Below, piece by piece: positions 41,917 to 50,695 of a stretch of DNA of 58,439 nucleotides. The notes beneath the pieces are model-generated. The model had not been told where the DNA came from and made no database searches. It was given only the letters and a program-made list of their open reading frames with translations. The stretch comes from Bifidobacterium breve. GTDB lineage: Bacteria > Actinomycetota > Thermoleophilia > Miltoncostaeales > Miltoncostaeaceae. Numbering within the stretch: position 1 is the first letter of the stretch; every line of letters starts with the position of its first letter. The stretch covers positions 1 through 58,439 of the forward strand of contig CAMCOB010000001.1 of assembly GCA_945876305.1 (NCBI GenBank), written 5' to 3'. A program made the translations under genes and the position numbers.

Positions 41917-41967
41917 GGACATCTCCACTACTGACGACGGGACGCCCGTCTCCGGACGCGATCGCGC

Positions 41968-43617
41968 ATGGTAGCGACACCGGACCCGAAGTACCACACC
42001 GAAGGGGAAATCTCGCACCCACGCATCGCACGTATCGCCGGTATCGGGCTCCTGATCGCGATTTCGGGCACCTCGCAGGCCCTCGGGGCCAGCGGTGAGC
42101 TGCGCGTCGAGGCCGGGGGCAACCCGGACTTCCTCGACCCTGCACTGGCCCGGGACCCGCTCGCGTGGCAGATAATGGGAGCCACGCAGGGCGGTCTGGT
42201 GGCGTTCCGGCGTGCCGGAGGTACTCCGGGAACCACCGTGGTGCCAGACCTCGCCACAGCCCTTCCGGTCGTCTCGTCCAACGGTCTGACGCTCACCTTC
42301 ACGCTGAGGGATGACGTGCGGTTTGGCCCGCCCGCCTCGCGCGTTGCGCTGCCAAGCGACGTGAAGAGCAGCCTCGAGCGCATGCTCATCCTCGACTCCC
42401 GTGGCACCGCGCTCTACACCGCGATCGATGGCGCGCCGGCGGTAATCGCGGGGCGCACCCGACAGCTGTCCGGCGTCGTGGCCGACGACGCCGCACGTAC
42501 CGTCACCATCAGCCTCACGCGACGGGATCCAACGCTGGTGCAGGCGCTCGCGCTTCCATTTGCATCGGTTGTTCCCAAAGGCACCCGGGCGGTCGATCAA
42601 ACCGTTGACCCACCGGCGGGCCTGGGGCCGTACGCCATCTCGGCCTTCGAACCCGACCGGCGCATCGTTCTCACAGCCAACCCGGGCTACGTGGCGCGGG
42701 ACGGCCTGCCCGCTGGCCATGCAGCCGGCATCACCATCCGCCTCGGCTTCACACCCCGAGCTGCTGCGGCGCACGTCGCAGCCGGCGACGCCGACTACTC
42801 GGTAATGCCAATTGCCCGGTCGGCCACACGTCGCGGTGGCTATGCGGCCGGTGCCACCGCCAATGCCGTCACCGATTCGGCCACGGCGTACGTGGCAATC
42901 GACCCATCCCAGGCTCCGTTCACAGACCCTGGTGTGCGGCGTGCCGTTGGGCTGGCTCTCAATCGGTCCGTTGCGGCGGCGGCGATCACCACCGGGGCCC
43001 GTGCCGCCAGCCGCATGATTCCGCCCGGCACCCCGGGCAACCGTGAGGGAACCCGAGCGCCCGACCTGCGCACCGCACGGGCACTGGTGTCCGGGGCGGG
43101 GGCCACCGGCACCGCGGTAACGCTCTGGACGGGAACCGGATCCGCAGAGCGCGCCATCGCCCCGGCCGTGCGTGACGCACTTTCGAAGATTGGTCTCGTC
43201 CCAATCGTGAAGGCACTGCCAAAGAACTCGGGCCTCGGTCGCGCCGCGCCGCGTGCCGCGATTGCCACCGCCATGTGGACTCAGACACTCCCAGACGGAT
43301 CAGATGCCTATGCGCAGCTGCTGGGCACCACCGCTCCGGGCACGCCCGCCACCCCACCGATACCCGCCATCTCCGGCGATGCTGCCCTTCGATCGCGCGC
43401 CCGATCAGCCGCCAACGCGGTCCTCGGCACCGCGCGCGATTCGGCATGGGCACAGGTGGATGCCAGCGCGGTTGCCGACGGCCGTGTGGTGCCGGTCGCC
43501 ACCCCCGTCGCAACGGAGGTCACCGCACCCGGTGTGTCCGGTGTGACGGTGAACCCCGTGCTTGGAGTACTGCTCGGATCGCTGCAGCCCGCGGGCGGGA
43601 GCGACCGCGCGCGCTAG
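41968..43617 (+). CDS. Extracellular solute-binding protein, family 5 (peptide type)
   Basis: This 549-residue protein has an N-terminal hydrophobic signal (IARIAGIGLLIAISGTSQAL) and the family 5 pattern: GNPDFLDPALARDPLAWQIM, VVPDLATALPVVS with LTFTLRDDVRFG, DVKSSLERML and DPGVRRAVGLALNRSVAAAA. Such proteins deliver oligopeptides, nickel or other ligands to ABC permeases; no permease genes are adjacent, so this is an orphan. No Cys follows the signal, so it is not an obvious lipoprotein. ATG 41968 is only 51 bp from the divergent rplU start. The last four bases overlap the stop of the RNase gene. Confidence 0.88.
   Translation: MVATPDPKYHTEGEISHPRIARIAGIGLLIAISGTSQALGASGELRVEAGGNPDFLDPALARDPLAWQIMGATQGGLVAFRRAGGTPGTTVVPDLATALPVVSSNGLTLTFTLRDDVRFGPPASRVALPSDVKSSLERMLILDSRGTALYTAIDGAPAVIAGRTRQLSGVVADDAARTVTISLTRRDPTLVQALALPFASVVPKGTRAVDQTVDPPAGLGPYAISAFEPDRRIVLTANPGYVARDGLPAGHAAGITIRLGFTPRAAAAHVAAGDADYSVMPIARSATRRGGYAAGATANAVTDSATAYVAIDPSQAPFTDPGVRRAVGLALNRSVAAAAITTGARAASRMIPPGTPGNREGTRAPDLRTARALVSGAGATGTAVTLWTGTGSAERAIAPAVRDALSKIGLVPIVKALPKNSGLGRAAPRAAIATAMWTQTLPDGSDAYAQLLGTTAPGTPATPPIPAISGDAALRSRARSAANAVLGTARDSAWAQVDASAVADGRVVPVATPVATEVTAPGVSGVTVNPVLGVLLGSLQPAGGSDRAR
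43614..43617. other. Shared CTAG: two convergent stop codons
   Basis: The palindrome CTAG holds the TAG stop of the solute-binding protein gene on plus (43615-43617) and the TAG stop of the RNase E/G gene on minus (43616-43614). There is no space for a terminator between them, so transcripts must overlap or end inside the opposite gene. Confidence 0.9.
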
Positions 43618-45137
43618 GCCCCGGCGGGCTTCACGGCGGACCGGCTGCGAGTGGTGCGGGTACGCGAACGGCTCGCACCGCTCCCCGCGGCCCCACCACC
43701 AACCCGCGCACTCCCCGGTGCCAACGAGGCATCTGACTCCAGCGTGATCGAGATGCCGAGGTCCTCCTCAATCGCCGCCAGCACCGCGCTGTCGTCTGCG
43801 GTGAGGAACCCCATGACCTCCGGGTGAACACTCACGGCAACGGGCGACTCAGATGTGCCGGTAAGCGCCATGCGGATCTGGCGCTCGGCGTCAATGGCGT
43901 GGGTCTCGGCGCTCACAACGAATCCCTGCCCCCCGCATGTGGGGCAGTGGTTGGTCATGATCTCGCGGGCACCGTCACTGATGTTCTGACGCGTCATCTG
44001 CACCAGGCCGAGCGGCGAGATCTCCACCACGAAGGTCCGGGTGCGATCGTTTGCGAGTGCGTCATTGAGCGCCTGGGTCACCGCCCGGCGGTTCTTCGCG
44101 TTATCCATGTCGATGAAGTCGATAACGATGATGCCGCCGATGTCGCGCAGCCGCAGCTGACGCACGACCTCGGTAGCCGCCTCAAGATTGGTACGGGTGA
44201 TGGTGTCTTCGAGATGGGTGTTGCCACGCCCCACGTTCTTGCCCGAGTTGACGTCGATCACCGTCATGGCCTCGGTGTCATCAATCACCAGAGAACCACC
44301 GGATGCCAGTGGCACACGGCGGTTGAGGGTGGACCGGATGGCGTCCTCCACCCCGAAGTGCTTCAGCAACTGCCCCTCGCCGTCCCACACCTTCACGCGA
44401 TCGGCGAGTTCCGGAGACGTGCGTCTTAGGAACCCCACAATGCGCTCGTGCTGGCGGGCATCGTCCACGAGCACCTCATCAACGCTGTCGTTGAGGATGT
44501 CGCGGATGACCTTGAGCGACGAGTCGGCTTCGCTATAGAGCAGCGACGGAAGCGGCACCTGTGCTGACCGCTCACGGATGGCCTTCCACAGCAGGTTGAG
44601 CGATGCAAGGTCGCGCGCGAGCTCAGTGGCCGAGGCGCCCGCCGCCGCAGTACGCACGATCAGGCCTCCCCCATCGCGCGGCAGCTTCTTGCAGATGTCA
44701 CGCAGGCGGTGGCGCTCATCGTCATCAAGGCGCTTTGAGATACCGATGCCGTCACCGAATGGCACGTACACAAGAAACCGGCCAGCCAGCGACAACTGCA
44801 TGGTGAGTCGTGCGCCCTTGGTCCCCATCGGGTCCTTGACGGCCTGCACGATGACCTCGTCGCCCTTCTTGAGCATGTCGGCGATCAGGCGCTTCTTCTT
44901 GGGCACGCCCTCGGCCACCACGTCATCCACGTGGAGGAAGCCGTTCTTGCCGATGCCGACCTCGATGAATGAGGCCTCCATACCGGCAAGCACGCTCTCC
45001 ACGCGGCCCTTCCAGATGTGGCCCACAACTGAGCCCTTGCCACGACGCTCAATCTGCACCTCGGCGACGCGCCCGTCCTCAAGGATGGCCACGCGCGTCT
45101 CGGCGCGATCGATTGACACCAGAATCTGCTTGATCAG
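43614..45137 (-). CDS. Ribonuclease E/G family, probable CTG start
   Basis: This 507-residue endoribonuclease has an S1 domain (VEVGIGKNGFLHVDDVVAEG), the RNase H-like and 5'-sensor parts (VPFGDGIGISKRLDDDERH), the catalytic DNase I-like region (AMTVIDVNSGKNVGRGN, DIGGIIVIDFIDMDNAKNR with the two catalytic Asp) and a Zn-link type CPTCGGQG. The C-terminus is a basic Ser/Arg tail. The N-terminus IKQILVSIDRAETRVAIL matches the family, and its first codon is CTG 45137, overlapping the upstream stop (CTGA) with GGGG 5 nt before. GTG 45119 is the canonical alternative but would remove six conserved-position residues. The stop shares CTAG with the convergent gene. Confidence 0.9.
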   Translation of the reverse strand: MIKQILVSIDRAETRVAILEDGRVAEVQIERRGKGSVVGHIWKGRVESVLAGMEASFIEVGIGKNGFLHVDDVVAEGVPKKKRLIADMLKKGDEVIVQAVKDPMGTKGARLTMQLSLAGRFLVYVPFGDGIGISKRLDDDERHRLRDICKKLPRDGGGLIVRTAAAGASATELARDLASLNLLWKAIRERSAQVPLPSLLYSEADSSLKVIRDILNDSVDEVLVDDARQHERIVGFLRRTSPELADRVKVWDGEGQLLKHFGVEDAIRSTLNRRVPLASGGSLVIDDTEAMTVIDVNSGKNVGRGNTHLEDTITRTNLEAATEVVRQLRLRDIGGIIVIDFIDMDNAKNRRAVTQALNDALANDRTRTFVVEISPLGLVQMTRQNISDGAREIMTNHCPTCGGQGFVVSAETHAIDAERQIRMALTGTSESPVAVSVHPEVMGFLTADDSAVLAAIEEDLGISITLESDASLAPGSARVGGGAAGSGASRSRTRTTRSRSAVKPAGA

Positions 45138-45994
45138 CTCTTCCCCTTCCGCCCCAGACGGGCGCGGATGAACGCCTTCACGGCGTCCTTCGGATCGATG
45201 TTCATATCGTCGCCGAGCCGGCGCGAAATACGCTCCGTCGCCGCGGCAAGTGCCACGGTCGAGGCCCATGCGACAGCGCCTCGCACCATCCAGCTGGGTG
45301 CGGGCACGATACGTGATGCGCCGCGGGCAACGATGCCCACGGCGATACCCGTTGCGGTCGCTGCGACCACCTCGGGAATGCGCTTGGCGGAAAGACCCTG
45401 CCCCTCGGCAGACCCCATTCGCACCACCATTGCGTGCTGGGCAGCCGCGCTGCCCGAGAACCAGTTGAGCGCGCCGGCGATTGCCGACTCCCGTGCGGCA
45501 ACGTCGACCAGGTGGCGATGCACCGGGTCTCGTAACGCCGGGTAGCGCCTGGCAGCGGGCACCATGCCCGTGCCGAGCGAGCGGATGACGGCCTGCATCA
45601 CCGCACTCACAGATGAATCGGACTCCAGATCGGGCACGAATGCCAGATCGCCGATCGTGACGTCGTCCTCGGCGAGCAACTCGCGCTCGATGCGGCCACG
45701 CTCATGCAGAGCGCACACGATGAGAACGAGCGTGCGATGGTTCTGCCGAGACCTGGCGGCAACTTCGAGGGCGGCGGCACGGACATCGTCACCGGCGCCC
45801 AGCGGGATAACCAGCAGGGTGGCTGCAGTCCGGTCGCCAACGGGTACGCCGAGCATCCCCGACAGCCGGCCACCCAGTACGGGGCTCGTCGGCAGGATCG
45901 CCATCACGCCGCCGTCAAGGGCCTGCTCATGATGCTCGCGGGTGTCCTTGGCCACGCGGTTGACTCGCTTGGCCAGCGTGGTGATGGCGCCCAT
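45134..45994 (-). CDS. Unknown protein in the cell-shape operon, DUF697-like C-terminus
   Basis: This 286-residue protein lies between rodA and the RNase E/G gene. The C-terminal half (QHAMVVRMGSAEGQGLSAKR, IPEVVAATATGIAVGIVARG, then IVPAPSWMVRGAVAWASTVA) resembles the DUF697/YcjF-like membrane-associated helical domain, with two possible membrane segments. The N-terminal half contains alternating strands and helices without a P-loop. The similarity is by eye and uncertain. ATG 45994 is adjacent to the rodA stop, and its TGA overlaps the RNase CTG, so it is part of the operon. Confidence 0.8.
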   Translation of the reverse strand: MGAITTLAKRVNRVAKDTREHHEQALDGGVMAILPTSPVLGGRLSGMLGVPVGDRTAATLLVIPLGAGDDVRAAALEVAARSRQNHRTLVLIVCALHERGRIERELLAEDDVTIGDLAFVPDLESDSSVSAVMQAVIRSLGTGMVPAARRYPALRDPVHRHLVDVAARESAIAGALNWFSGSAAAQHAMVVRMGSAEGQGLSAKRIPEVVAATATGIAVGIVARGASRIVPAPSWMVRGAVAWASTVALAAATERISRRLGDDMNIDPKDAVKAFIRARLGRKGKS

Positions 45995-47170
45995 CTATGC
46001 GGCTCCGGCAGCCTGAGCGGCGCGACCGCGCATGCCGATGCGAAGGAGGACGCCAACGGCGACAAGGTTTGTCAGTGTGTGGCTCCCGCCATACGACATC
46101 AATGGCAGCGGGATTCCCGTGATCGGCATGATCCCCACGTTCATGCCGATGTTAACGAACACCTCGAACGCCAGCATTGCGGCGATACCCGCCACCACCA
46201 GTCGCTCGAGTTCGGTGGGTGCCAATCGCATGATCACGATGGCCCGCCAGATGATGATGAAGTAGGCCGCGATGAGGAGGCCGCCCCCCAGAAATCCGAA
46301 CATCTCGGCCACCACAGCGAAGATGAAGTCGGTGTGGTGCTCGGGCAGGAAGTCATTGATGGTCTGAGTGGCACCGGAGGGGCCCTTGCCAAATGCCCCA
46401 CCCGAACCGATGGCCACCTTGCTCTGCTCCAACTGGTACCCCGACTGCGTGCGATCGCCGCCCGAATCAACGAACGACGTGAGTCGATCCACCTGATACG
46501 GACGCAAAACGTCCAGCCCCGCCGCCGGAAGCACATAGAGGATCATTCCCGCCGCCGCCACGATGACCGCGCCTGCAACGATGAAGTGCGTGATGGGCTG
46601 CCCAGCCACCCAGAGGATGGCCACGGCGATTGCCACGTACACAAGGGCGGTTCCGAGGTCGGGCTGCAGAAACACGATGACCGCGGGCAGCATCGTGAGA
46701 CCGAGCACCATCCACGACAGCCGGGCCGGCTCGATCGCCTTCAGCCGTTCCACCACCACGACGGCAAGCACGAACGCGATCAGCACCTTGCCGAGCTCTG
46801 ACGGCTGCACACGCACCGGGCCGAGTTCGATCCAGCGAGTGGATCCGCGGGCGGACGCGCCGAGCACCAAGACGGCCCCCACCGACGCCACCAGAATCGC
46901 GTAGATGGTCCACACATAACGCGACAGATCGTCGAGGTTGAGCCGCAACACGAAGAACAGGCACACCAGTCCCACCACGGTGAACGCCAGTTGGCGGGTG
47001 AAGTAGAAGCCCGAATTCGACGCCACGTCCGACTCCGTGGCGGCCCTGACCACAAACACGCCGAAGCCGGAGACCGCGAGGGCCATTCCCAGCAACCACC
47101 AGTCAAGCCCGCCGGTGGCCTGGCGCAGGCGGGCCCCGACCCCCTGGGGCTCCCCGGTCAGGGTCGTCAT
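45995..47170 (-). CDS. rodA: Peptidoglycan glycosyltransferase RodA
   Basis: This 391-residue SEDS protein has about ten membrane helices. Signature segments are GSTRWIELGPVRVQPSELGK, FLQPDLGTALVYVAIA, YQLEQSKVAIGSGGAFGKGP, LPEHHTDFIFAVVAEMFGFL and GIPLPLMSYGGSHTLTN. It polymerises glycan for the lateral wall together with PBP2, encoded immediately upstream with a TGATG junction. The family's catalytic Asp is in the long extracellular loop region. Confidence 0.95.
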   Translation of the reverse strand: MTTLTGEPQGVGARLRQATGGLDWWLLGMALAVSGFGVFVVRAATESDVASNSGFYFTRQLAFTVVGLVCLFFVLRLNLDDLSRYVWTIYAILVASVGAVLVLGASARGSTRWIELGPVRVQPSELGKVLIAFVLAVVVVERLKAIEPARLSWMVLGLTMLPAVIVFLQPDLGTALVYVAIAVAILWVAGQPITHFIVAGAVIVAAAGMILYVLPAAGLDVLRPYQVDRLTSFVDSGGDRTQSGYQLEQSKVAIGSGGAFGKGPSGATQTINDFLPEHHTDFIFAVVAEMFGFLGGGLLIAAYFIIIWRAIVIMRLAPTELERLVVAGIAAMLAFEVFVNIGMNVGIMPITGIPLPLMSYGGSHTLTNLVAVGVLLRIGMRGRAAQAAGAA

Positions 47171-49107
47171 CAGTTGACCTTCGCCCCGCTACCGCAACGA
47201 CTTTCCGCGAACCCCAGCGACGCAGCCATGGTCACACACACGGCCGGGGCCGCCGAGTTGCTGCCCTGCCCGCCGCGTTCGATCACCACCGCCACCACGA
47301 TGGTCGGGTCATCTGCAGGCGCGTAGCCCACAAACCATGCGTGGTCGATTTTGGACGAGTTCTCGGCGGTTCCGGTCTTGCCCGCCACCTTGAATGCCCG
47401 GGGGAGGCCGCCGAACACAGGGGTCGATGTGCCGCTATTGCCGTTCGCGGCAAGTTTCAGCCCCTGCTTGACCTGGTCGAGAACCCCGGCCGGAAGACCC
47501 AGATCATTCTTGGCGCGCGCGCTCAACAGATCCCGCAGCACACGGCCATCGTTGTCGACGACAGCGTTCCCGAGGGTCGGCGTGACCACCTTTCCGCCAT
47601 TGCCGATCGCCCCGTATGCCACCGCCATCTGCACCGGCGTCACCAGAACATTGCCCTGCCCGATTGACATGTTGATGGAGTCGCCAGGCCGCCACGAGCA
47701 GTTGATCGGGTCCACCTTGCGATCACATGTCTGACGCTTGTAGGCCAGATCAGGAATGAGGCCAGCACTCTCGCCCTCCGTGAGATCGATTCCCGTGGCC
47801 TTTCCGAGGCCGAACCTGTGCGACCACTCCTGCAGCGGCCAACCCGGACGACGGTATGAGCGATCGCCGAGTGTGTAGAAGAACGTGTCGCTCGATACCT
47901 CAAGCGCCTGCGGCAGCGCAATCGCGCCATATGCCTTGTTGTTGAATCCGCGGAAGCGCGTCTTGTAGAGCATCAGGGATCCGGGGGACTCAATCTGCTC
48001 ACCCGGCGTGTACAGCCCCGACGCGAGCGCTGCAGAGCCGATGATGGCCTTGAAGGTTGAGGCGGCGGGATACTCACCGCCGATGGCACGGTCGAGCAAG
48101 GGCCGCCCCGGGCTTGTGAGTACACGCTGGATCTCACGGGGAGTACCCGATTCAAATACGTCGGGCTTGAAGGTGGGCAACGACGCCATTGCCAGTACCG
48201 CGCCGGTTTTTGGATCGATGGCCACCCCGGCCGCGCCGGTCGATGTACCGGCGGCTGCCACCTCGCGCGCCAGCGCCCGCTCAAGCGCCTTCTGAACGCT
48301 CAGATCGATGGAAAGGCGCAGGGTCTGTCCCGGACGCGGCGACGTCTGCGAGATGACCCCCCGCCCCACGATGTCGCCGCGCGCATCCACCTCAACCTGC
48401 TGCCGGCCCGCGATGCCGCGTAGGTATTCCTCATACTGACTTTCGATGCCGGCACGACCCACGGTTTCGTTGCCCAGATATCCCTGATCCCGGTACTTGC
48501 GAGCGGACTCCGCGGGAATGGGACCCGTGTAGCCCAGAAGATGGGCAGCCATCGTCCCGTTGGGGTATTCGCGCTTGTAGGCAGACTGGAGATCGATGCC
48601 CGGAAGCTGCGCCCGGCGCTCCTCAACGTAGGCCTGCAATTGCGGCGACGCATCCTCCTCAAGCACAACTGCCTCGAACGGACTGGCCTTCTGGGCCCTG
48701 GCTACCTTCGCTGCAAAGTACCCGGCGGGGTGCCCCAGCGCGGCGGAGAGCCGGGTGAGCGTCCGCGCGCCGGCGTCGCCCACCAGATCCTGTGGCTGGG
48801 CCACGAGGTTGAGCACTTCCTTGCTCGTCACCAGCGCCTTGCCGTTGCGATCGGTGATCGCGCCACGCGGTGCTTCGGTAATGACGGTGCGCAGGCGATT
48901 GGCCTCCGCCCGCTCCTGATATCCCGCACCCCCGATCACCTGAAGAAACCACAGGCGCACGACCAGTACCACCAGCAGCACAATGGCGAGACCGGCAAAC
49001 GACGCCATGCGCAGCACGGACCGGGGCGGGCGCCCGGATCGACGAGGCCTACGGGGCGGCGGATCGTCAGTCGGCGACGTGGGGGTACGGGGTGGCATCG
49101 TGCTCAC
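47170..49107 (-). CDS. mrdA: Penicillin-binding protein 2 (transpeptidase)
   Basis: This 645-residue class B PBP has a cytoplasmic Pro/Arg-rich start, one membrane anchor (MASFAGLAIVLLVVLVVRLW), a pedestal domain with APRGAITDRNGKALVTSKE, and the transpeptidase domain with AASTFK (SxxK), SSD (SxN position) and KTGTAE (KTG). A pair of cysteines (KRQTCDRKVDPINCSW) near residue 465 is an unusual insertion. It crosslinks side-wall peptidoglycan with RodA. The start is GTG 49107 in a GTGA overlap with mreD; ATG 49098 is an alternative. Confidence 0.95.
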   Translation of the reverse strand: MSTMPPRTPTSPTDDPPPRRPRRSGRPPRSVLRMASFAGLAIVLLVVLVVRLWFLQVIGGAGYQERAEANRLRTVITEAPRGAITDRNGKALVTSKEVLNLVAQPQDLVGDAGARTLTRLSAALGHPAGYFAAKVARAQKASPFEAVVLEEDASPQLQAYVEERRAQLPGIDLQSAYKREYPNGTMAAHLLGYTGPIPAESARKYRDQGYLGNETVGRAGIESQYEEYLRGIAGRQQVEVDARGDIVGRGVISQTSPRPGQTLRLSIDLSVQKALERALAREVAAAGTSTGAAGVAIDPKTGAVLAMASLPTFKPDVFESGTPREIQRVLTSPGRPLLDRAIGGEYPAASTFKAIIGSAALASGLYTPGEQIESPGSLMLYKTRFRGFNNKAYGAIALPQALEVSSDTFFYTLGDRSYRRPGWPLQEWSHRFGLGKATGIDLTEGESAGLIPDLAYKRQTCDRKVDPINCSWRPGDSINMSIGQGNVLVTPVQMAVAYGAIGNGGKVVTPTLGNAVVDNDGRVLRDLLSARAKNDLGLPAGVLDQVKQGLKLAANGNSGTSTPVFGGLPRAFKVAGKTGTAENSSKIDHAWFVGYAPADDPTIVVAVVIERGGQGSNSAAPAVCVTMAASLGFAESRCGSGAKVN

Positions 49108-49697
49108 TCGTCAAGCATCCCCGGCTCGACGTCAATCGGGGCCCCCAGAAGTCTCCGCGCGACCAGCAGGACGGGGGGACCGAGCAGGGCCGAGAGCGCC
49201 ACGGTGGGAACAACAATGCGCATCGCAATCACCGACGCCGTCACATCAGTCCCCAGAAGCCACTGAAACAAGGCATATCCCACCTGCACGAAAGCCGCGC
49301 CGGCCACGATGAGGCCGAGCGGAAGACCAATGGTGGATGCCTCGGGGCGGTCGGCAAACAGCCCGCACCACGCTCCCACTGCGAGATAGAGCAATGCCAT
49401 CACACCCAGAGTGCCGACGGGCGTGGTCAGTTCCACGAGGAATCCGCAGGCGAAGCCGGTGACGGCGCCCACCAGCGACCCCCGAAGCACCGCGATGGAC
49501 ACCACGGCAGCGATGACGATGTCGGGTGATCCATCGGCGACCGTGATGCCTGGCATTACCGTGATCTGCAGGATTACTGCAGCGGCGGCGAGCAGCGCCA
49601 CGCGTTTGAGCGCGATACCCCGATCGGGCAGTGCCCGCACCGGCCGCTGACGGGCGGCACGGACGCGTGCCGCCGCGCCAAGGGTTCGCTCGCTCAG
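49104..49697 (-). CDS. mreD: Rod shape-determining protein MreD, probable CTG start
   Basis: This is a membrane protein with five or six helices (VALLAAAAVILQITVMPG, IVIAAVVSIAVLRGSLVGAV, GVMALLYLAVGAWCGL, IVPTVALSALLGPPVLLVA). Low conservation is normal for MreD; identity rests on position between mreC and mrdA. From CTG 49697 the protein has 197 residues. That CTG overlaps the mreC TGA (CTGA) and has GGAGG exactly 8 nt upstream. The only canonical alternative is GTG 49640, which lacks a ribosome site and would leave a 54-bp gap in a tightly overlapped operon. Confidence 0.9.
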   Translation of the reverse strand: MSERTLGAAARVRAARQRPVRALPDRGIALKRVALLAAAAVILQITVMPGITVADGSPDIVIAAVVSIAVLRGSLVGAVTGFACGFLVELTTPVGTLGVMALLYLAVGAWCGLFADRPEASTIGLPLGLIVAGAAFVQVGYALFQWLLGTDVTASVIAMRIVVPTVALSALLGPPVLLVARRLLGAPIDVEPGMLDE

Positions 49698-50566
49698 CCG
49701 GCTGCCCTCCGTCGCGCAGCGGCCGACTGCGGCGTGAGCACGGCGACGTCAGCCAGGGTGCGCACATCAACGTAGGGCGTCACCTGAATGGTCTGGAACG
49801 TATCGACATCGCGTGATCCGACCCCGGCCACCAGCCCCACCGCGATACCGCGCGGGAACACGGACGGAAGTCGCAGATCGGCCGAGAACCCGGCTGTGCG
49901 AACGATGCCGCCCGGCTTCACGCGGAAATCGCGCGGCACGCCACCCATCATCAACTGCCCGCCCACTGTCGGACGAAGAACGCCCAGCGCGCCACCAGAC
50001 CCATCCACCGTGGCGCCCACGCGGATGGAGGCGTCGGTGATGAATGTGACAACCGATGTGAAGGCCGAGGCCTCGGTGATGATCCCCACAAGCGCGGCAC
50101 CGGGCGCCGCACCGCTCACCACCGGGCTGTTCACCACGATGCCGTCAGAGGTCCCGGCGCTCAGGGTGGCGCGCGCGTACCAACTGGTGGGCGAGCGCCC
50201 CACAACTGATGCAACAACCGACTTGTAGCCCGAAGGAACGCTCCCATCAATGCGTAGCAGCGTCCGAAGGCGGGCGATCTCGGCCGATTGGTCGGACAGC
50301 GCCAGAACGCGCGCCTGAAGCGCCGCATTCTGTGCCTTCAGATCCTCATTCTGCCCGCGGGCATCCACAAGCCCAGTAACCCAGCCCCAGCCATCGCGAA
50401 ATGGTTGCGTCGCGCGCTCGGTAATTGATTGCAGTGGCATCGCTGCTGATCCCGCCATCTGCTGGGCGCCGTGCAGCGGGCCGCTGCCGGACTCGCGGAA
50501 ATACACCGTAAACACGATGAGACACAGGGCGATGAGGCCGCCGATCACCCCGCGCCGAATCATCAT
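49694..50566 (-). CDS. mreC: Rod shape-determining protein MreC
   Basis: This 290-residue protein has a short cytoplasmic start, one anchor (IGGLIALCLIVFTVYF), a coiled coil (ARGQNEDLKAQNAALQARVL) and the extracytoplasmic beta domain with VVGRSPTSWYARATLSAGTS and VGVLRPTVGGQ-like repeats. It links MreB to the wall enzymes. The start is ATG 50566 (a second ATG follows). The 129-bp gap after mreB (50567-50695) shows no strong promoter or hairpin. Confidence 0.93.
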   Translation of the reverse strand: MMIRRGVIGGLIALCLIVFTVYFRESGSGPLHGAQQMAGSAAMPLQSITERATQPFRDGWGWVTGLVDARGQNEDLKAQNAALQARVLALSDQSAEIARLRTLLRIDGSVPSGYKSVVASVVGRSPTSWYARATLSAGTSDGIVVNSPVVSGAAPGAALVGIITEASAFTSVVTFITDASIRVGATVDGSGGALGVLRPTVGGQLMMGGVPRDFRVKPGGIVRTAGFSADLRLPSVFPRGIAVGLVAGVGSRDVDTFQTIQVTPYVDVRTLADVAVLTPQSAAARRRAAG

Positions 50567-50695
50567 CCGGTGCTTCTCGGGGTCATTTCTTCTCGGCGAT
50601 TCGGGGATTTCCGTTCTCTCCTCGACCAGTCACGGGCATCCGGTCCACGATATGACACGGCAGCGGTCGATGGTCATTTCGCGGGTTCCGGTAAC

